A stretch of DNA of 64,000 bases, from positions 1,550,001 through 1,614,000 of the forward strand of contig VICG01000009.1 of NCBI GenBank assembly GCA_008692225.1, given 5' to 3'. Every line of letters begins with the position of its first letter. The first letter of the stretch is position 1. The notes beneath the pieces were generated by a model. It searched no databases and had not been told where the DNA came from. It saw nothing but the letters and a program-made list of their open reading frames with translations. The DNA is from Monilinia fructicola (Eukaryota; Ascomycota; Leotiomycetes; Helotiales; Sclerotiniaceae). The position numbers and the translations under genes were made by a program. Positions 62,521-64,000 of the stretch are shown piece by piece.

Positions 62521-62583
62521 TAAATCTAATTCTGCTTCTGCTTCTGCTTCTATCTCTAATCACCATCATCGTCATCGTCATCA

Positions 62584-62620
<37 letters not shown>

Positions 62621-62662
62621 TATCGTCATCGTCATCATCATCATCATCATCATCATCATCAC
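62521..62662. repeat. TCTGCT and CATCGT repeats
   Basis: CTTCTG hexamers (62530-62550), then CATCGT hexamers grading into ATC trinucleotides (62566-62662). Confidence 0.9.
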
Positions 62663-63046
62663 CACTACAATCAAAAGTATCCAATAAATCCAATCTCCCT
62701 CACAACACTCTCCACATCTCCCAAGCCCATCCGCACATCATCCGTTCCCCGCACCCCATCCTCAGTCCTCTCATCACAGCTTGAACCCAGAATCAATACC
62801 CGACCATTCATTCCCGCTCTCCATCTCATGCACGTATCTCGCTACGCCTACGCTACGCCTACGCAACCTCTCTCATCCTATCTCATCCTAGACACACCCC
62901 GACCATCCTAGAGAGTGGCAATGAATACCCGCTGGGGGGATTCTTGTGTGGGGGTGTATGTTTGTGGATATGTAGATGTGGGTGGGTGCGTGGGGTTGAG
63001 CTTGAGGTTTGTATATATTGAGGTTGATTGATGGTTGCACATACCT

Positions 63047-63128
63047 CCTACATACCTACATACCTACATACCTACATACCTACATACCTAGTTCCTACAT
63101 ACCTACATACCTACATACCTAGTTCCTA
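63047..63128. repeat. CTACATAC octamer repeat
   Basis: CTACATAC units interrupted twice by CTAGTTC. The interruption makes a higher-order unit of about 35-43 bases. Confidence 0.88.
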
Positions 63129-63335
63129 CCCACCCAATAAAAACCACCCGCCAAATAAATAAGATAAAATAAAAATAAATAAAAGAAATATTAGATGCAA
63201 TCCTACCTCCACCCTCCTCCGCCCCATCCCGTCCCATCGTCCCCATCGTTGGATATCGTGGGTACTCACTCGAGTATGGATGGATGGATGCGCGTTTTGG
63301 GGTGGTATTTGTATTTGTATCTGTATCTGTATGTA

Positions 63336-63361
63336 TTTATTGATTGATTGATTGATTTATC

Positions 63362-63394
<33 letters not shown>

Positions 63395-63400
63395 ATTGAC
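63336..63400. repeat. GATT tetranucleotide repeat
   Basis: About twelve GATT units with a few substitutions. An ACTC/CACC tetramer series follows at 63428-63459. Confidence 0.88.
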
Positions 63401-64000
63401 GTGTGTGTGATGCTGTGAGTACATATTCACTCACCCACTCACTCACCCACTCACTCACGACCGCTCATATATTTCACCCAACACAGCAGAAAAAGCGACG
63501 GGAAAGACAACAACGATGACCGGAACAGAACAGAACAGGAGACGCGGTGTGATATCCCGAGCATATGGATGAATTTTATGTAAGATTAGAATTAGTCCAG
63601 ACTCAAGATTCTATGCAGCGAATATCGATATGATTCCTATTCATATTCATGTTTGTTCATGTTTGTTCATATTCATATTCATATTCATATTCGTATTCCT
63701 GATAAACGAATTTTCGACCCAGAATTGATCTGTCCAGAGCGTGCATGTATGCGCCCCTTCATCCGTTCATCCCATCATATCATATCACATCACATGCATC
63801 CATCAATCCATCGTAACATCATGTAGCACGAAAAACCAAAACCAACCCTACGAGACGCAAGCCCCATGCGAACCCAAATGAGCCATCATCCCCCTTCATT
63901 ATGCATTATGTACCCATCTCGCATCATCGCATCCTGCCGTCCCATCACGCGCGACGCCAACGGCCTACGCCAGAACCTGACTGAGAGGTAAGATCCGCGA

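Larger units (their letters stand above)
61925..64000. other. Repeat-rich region to window end
   Basis: A possible last exon (61984-62145) and then mostly tandem repeats. No gene was recognised. T/C-rich and C-rich leaders around 62690-62790 could belong to a gene beyond the window. Confidence 0.55.

Overview
The window looks like the nuclear genome of a plant-associated filamentous ascomycete. Helotiales/Sclerotiniaceae-like is my best guess, inferred from protein character and not proven. Support comes from short GT-AG introns (44-230 nt, some with TGCTAAT-type branch sites), secreted plant-polysaccharide enzymes (GH32 invertase, GH3 beta-glucosidase, PL3 pectate lyase), a small cysteine-bearing secreted protein, ordinary eukaryotic housekeeping genes, and AT-rich blocks that look mutated by RIP (repeat-induced point mutation).

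Layout. 1-5.1 kb: intergenic, with many short motifs. 5.1-5.95 kb (+): small secreted protein. 6.56-8.65 kb (-): GH32 invertase with a repeat-rich leader. 11.9-14.05 kb (+): Cdh1/Fizzy-related APC/C activator. 15.2-18.2 kb (+): Gfd2/YDR514C-like DEDDh-nuclease-fold protein. 19.6-20.0 kb (-): PAM18/TIM14. 22.6-25.3 kb (-): membrane-anchored coiled-coil protein. 25.3-33.7 kb: gene-free, with an AT-rich block and an 864-bp TIR element flanked by TA. 33.7-34.9 kb (-): Vam7 SNARE. 35.4-36.35 kb (-): EB1/Bim1. 37.6-40.8 kb (+): GH3. 41.2-42.3 kb (-): remains of an unrecognised gene. 45.2-46.1 kb (+): PL3. 46.1-51.8 kb: gene-free and partly GC-rich. 51.8-52.9 kb (-): unknown protein. 53-61 kb: gene-free and full of tandem repeats, including about 518 bp of TAA triplets. 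61.2-61.9 kb (+): unknown, frameshifted protein. The rest to 64 kb is tandem repeat.

Five gene models read without a break (PAM18, Bim1, GH3, PL3 and the 51.8-kb gene). The others need single-base insertions or deletions, many of them in homopolymers, to restore one continuous protein. In Cdh1, the invertase and the 22.6-kb protein the sequence resumes in register after each break, which points to uncorrected sequencing indels more than to decay. Coordinates of broken genes span the whole restored model.

No operon-like unit or known gene cluster is present. The four secreted products fit a plant-tissue-degrading or nectar/sugar-using lifestyle but are kilobases apart. The most unusual coding feature is the invertase leader: two tandem repeat families punctuated by Lys-Arg sites, as in Kex2-processed repeat precursors, fused to a GH32 enzyme. 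The most unusual non-coding feature is a set of dispersed short motifs (TACGGAGTA, TACCTAGGTA, TTCCAAGGTT) occurring far above chance in intergenic DNA.
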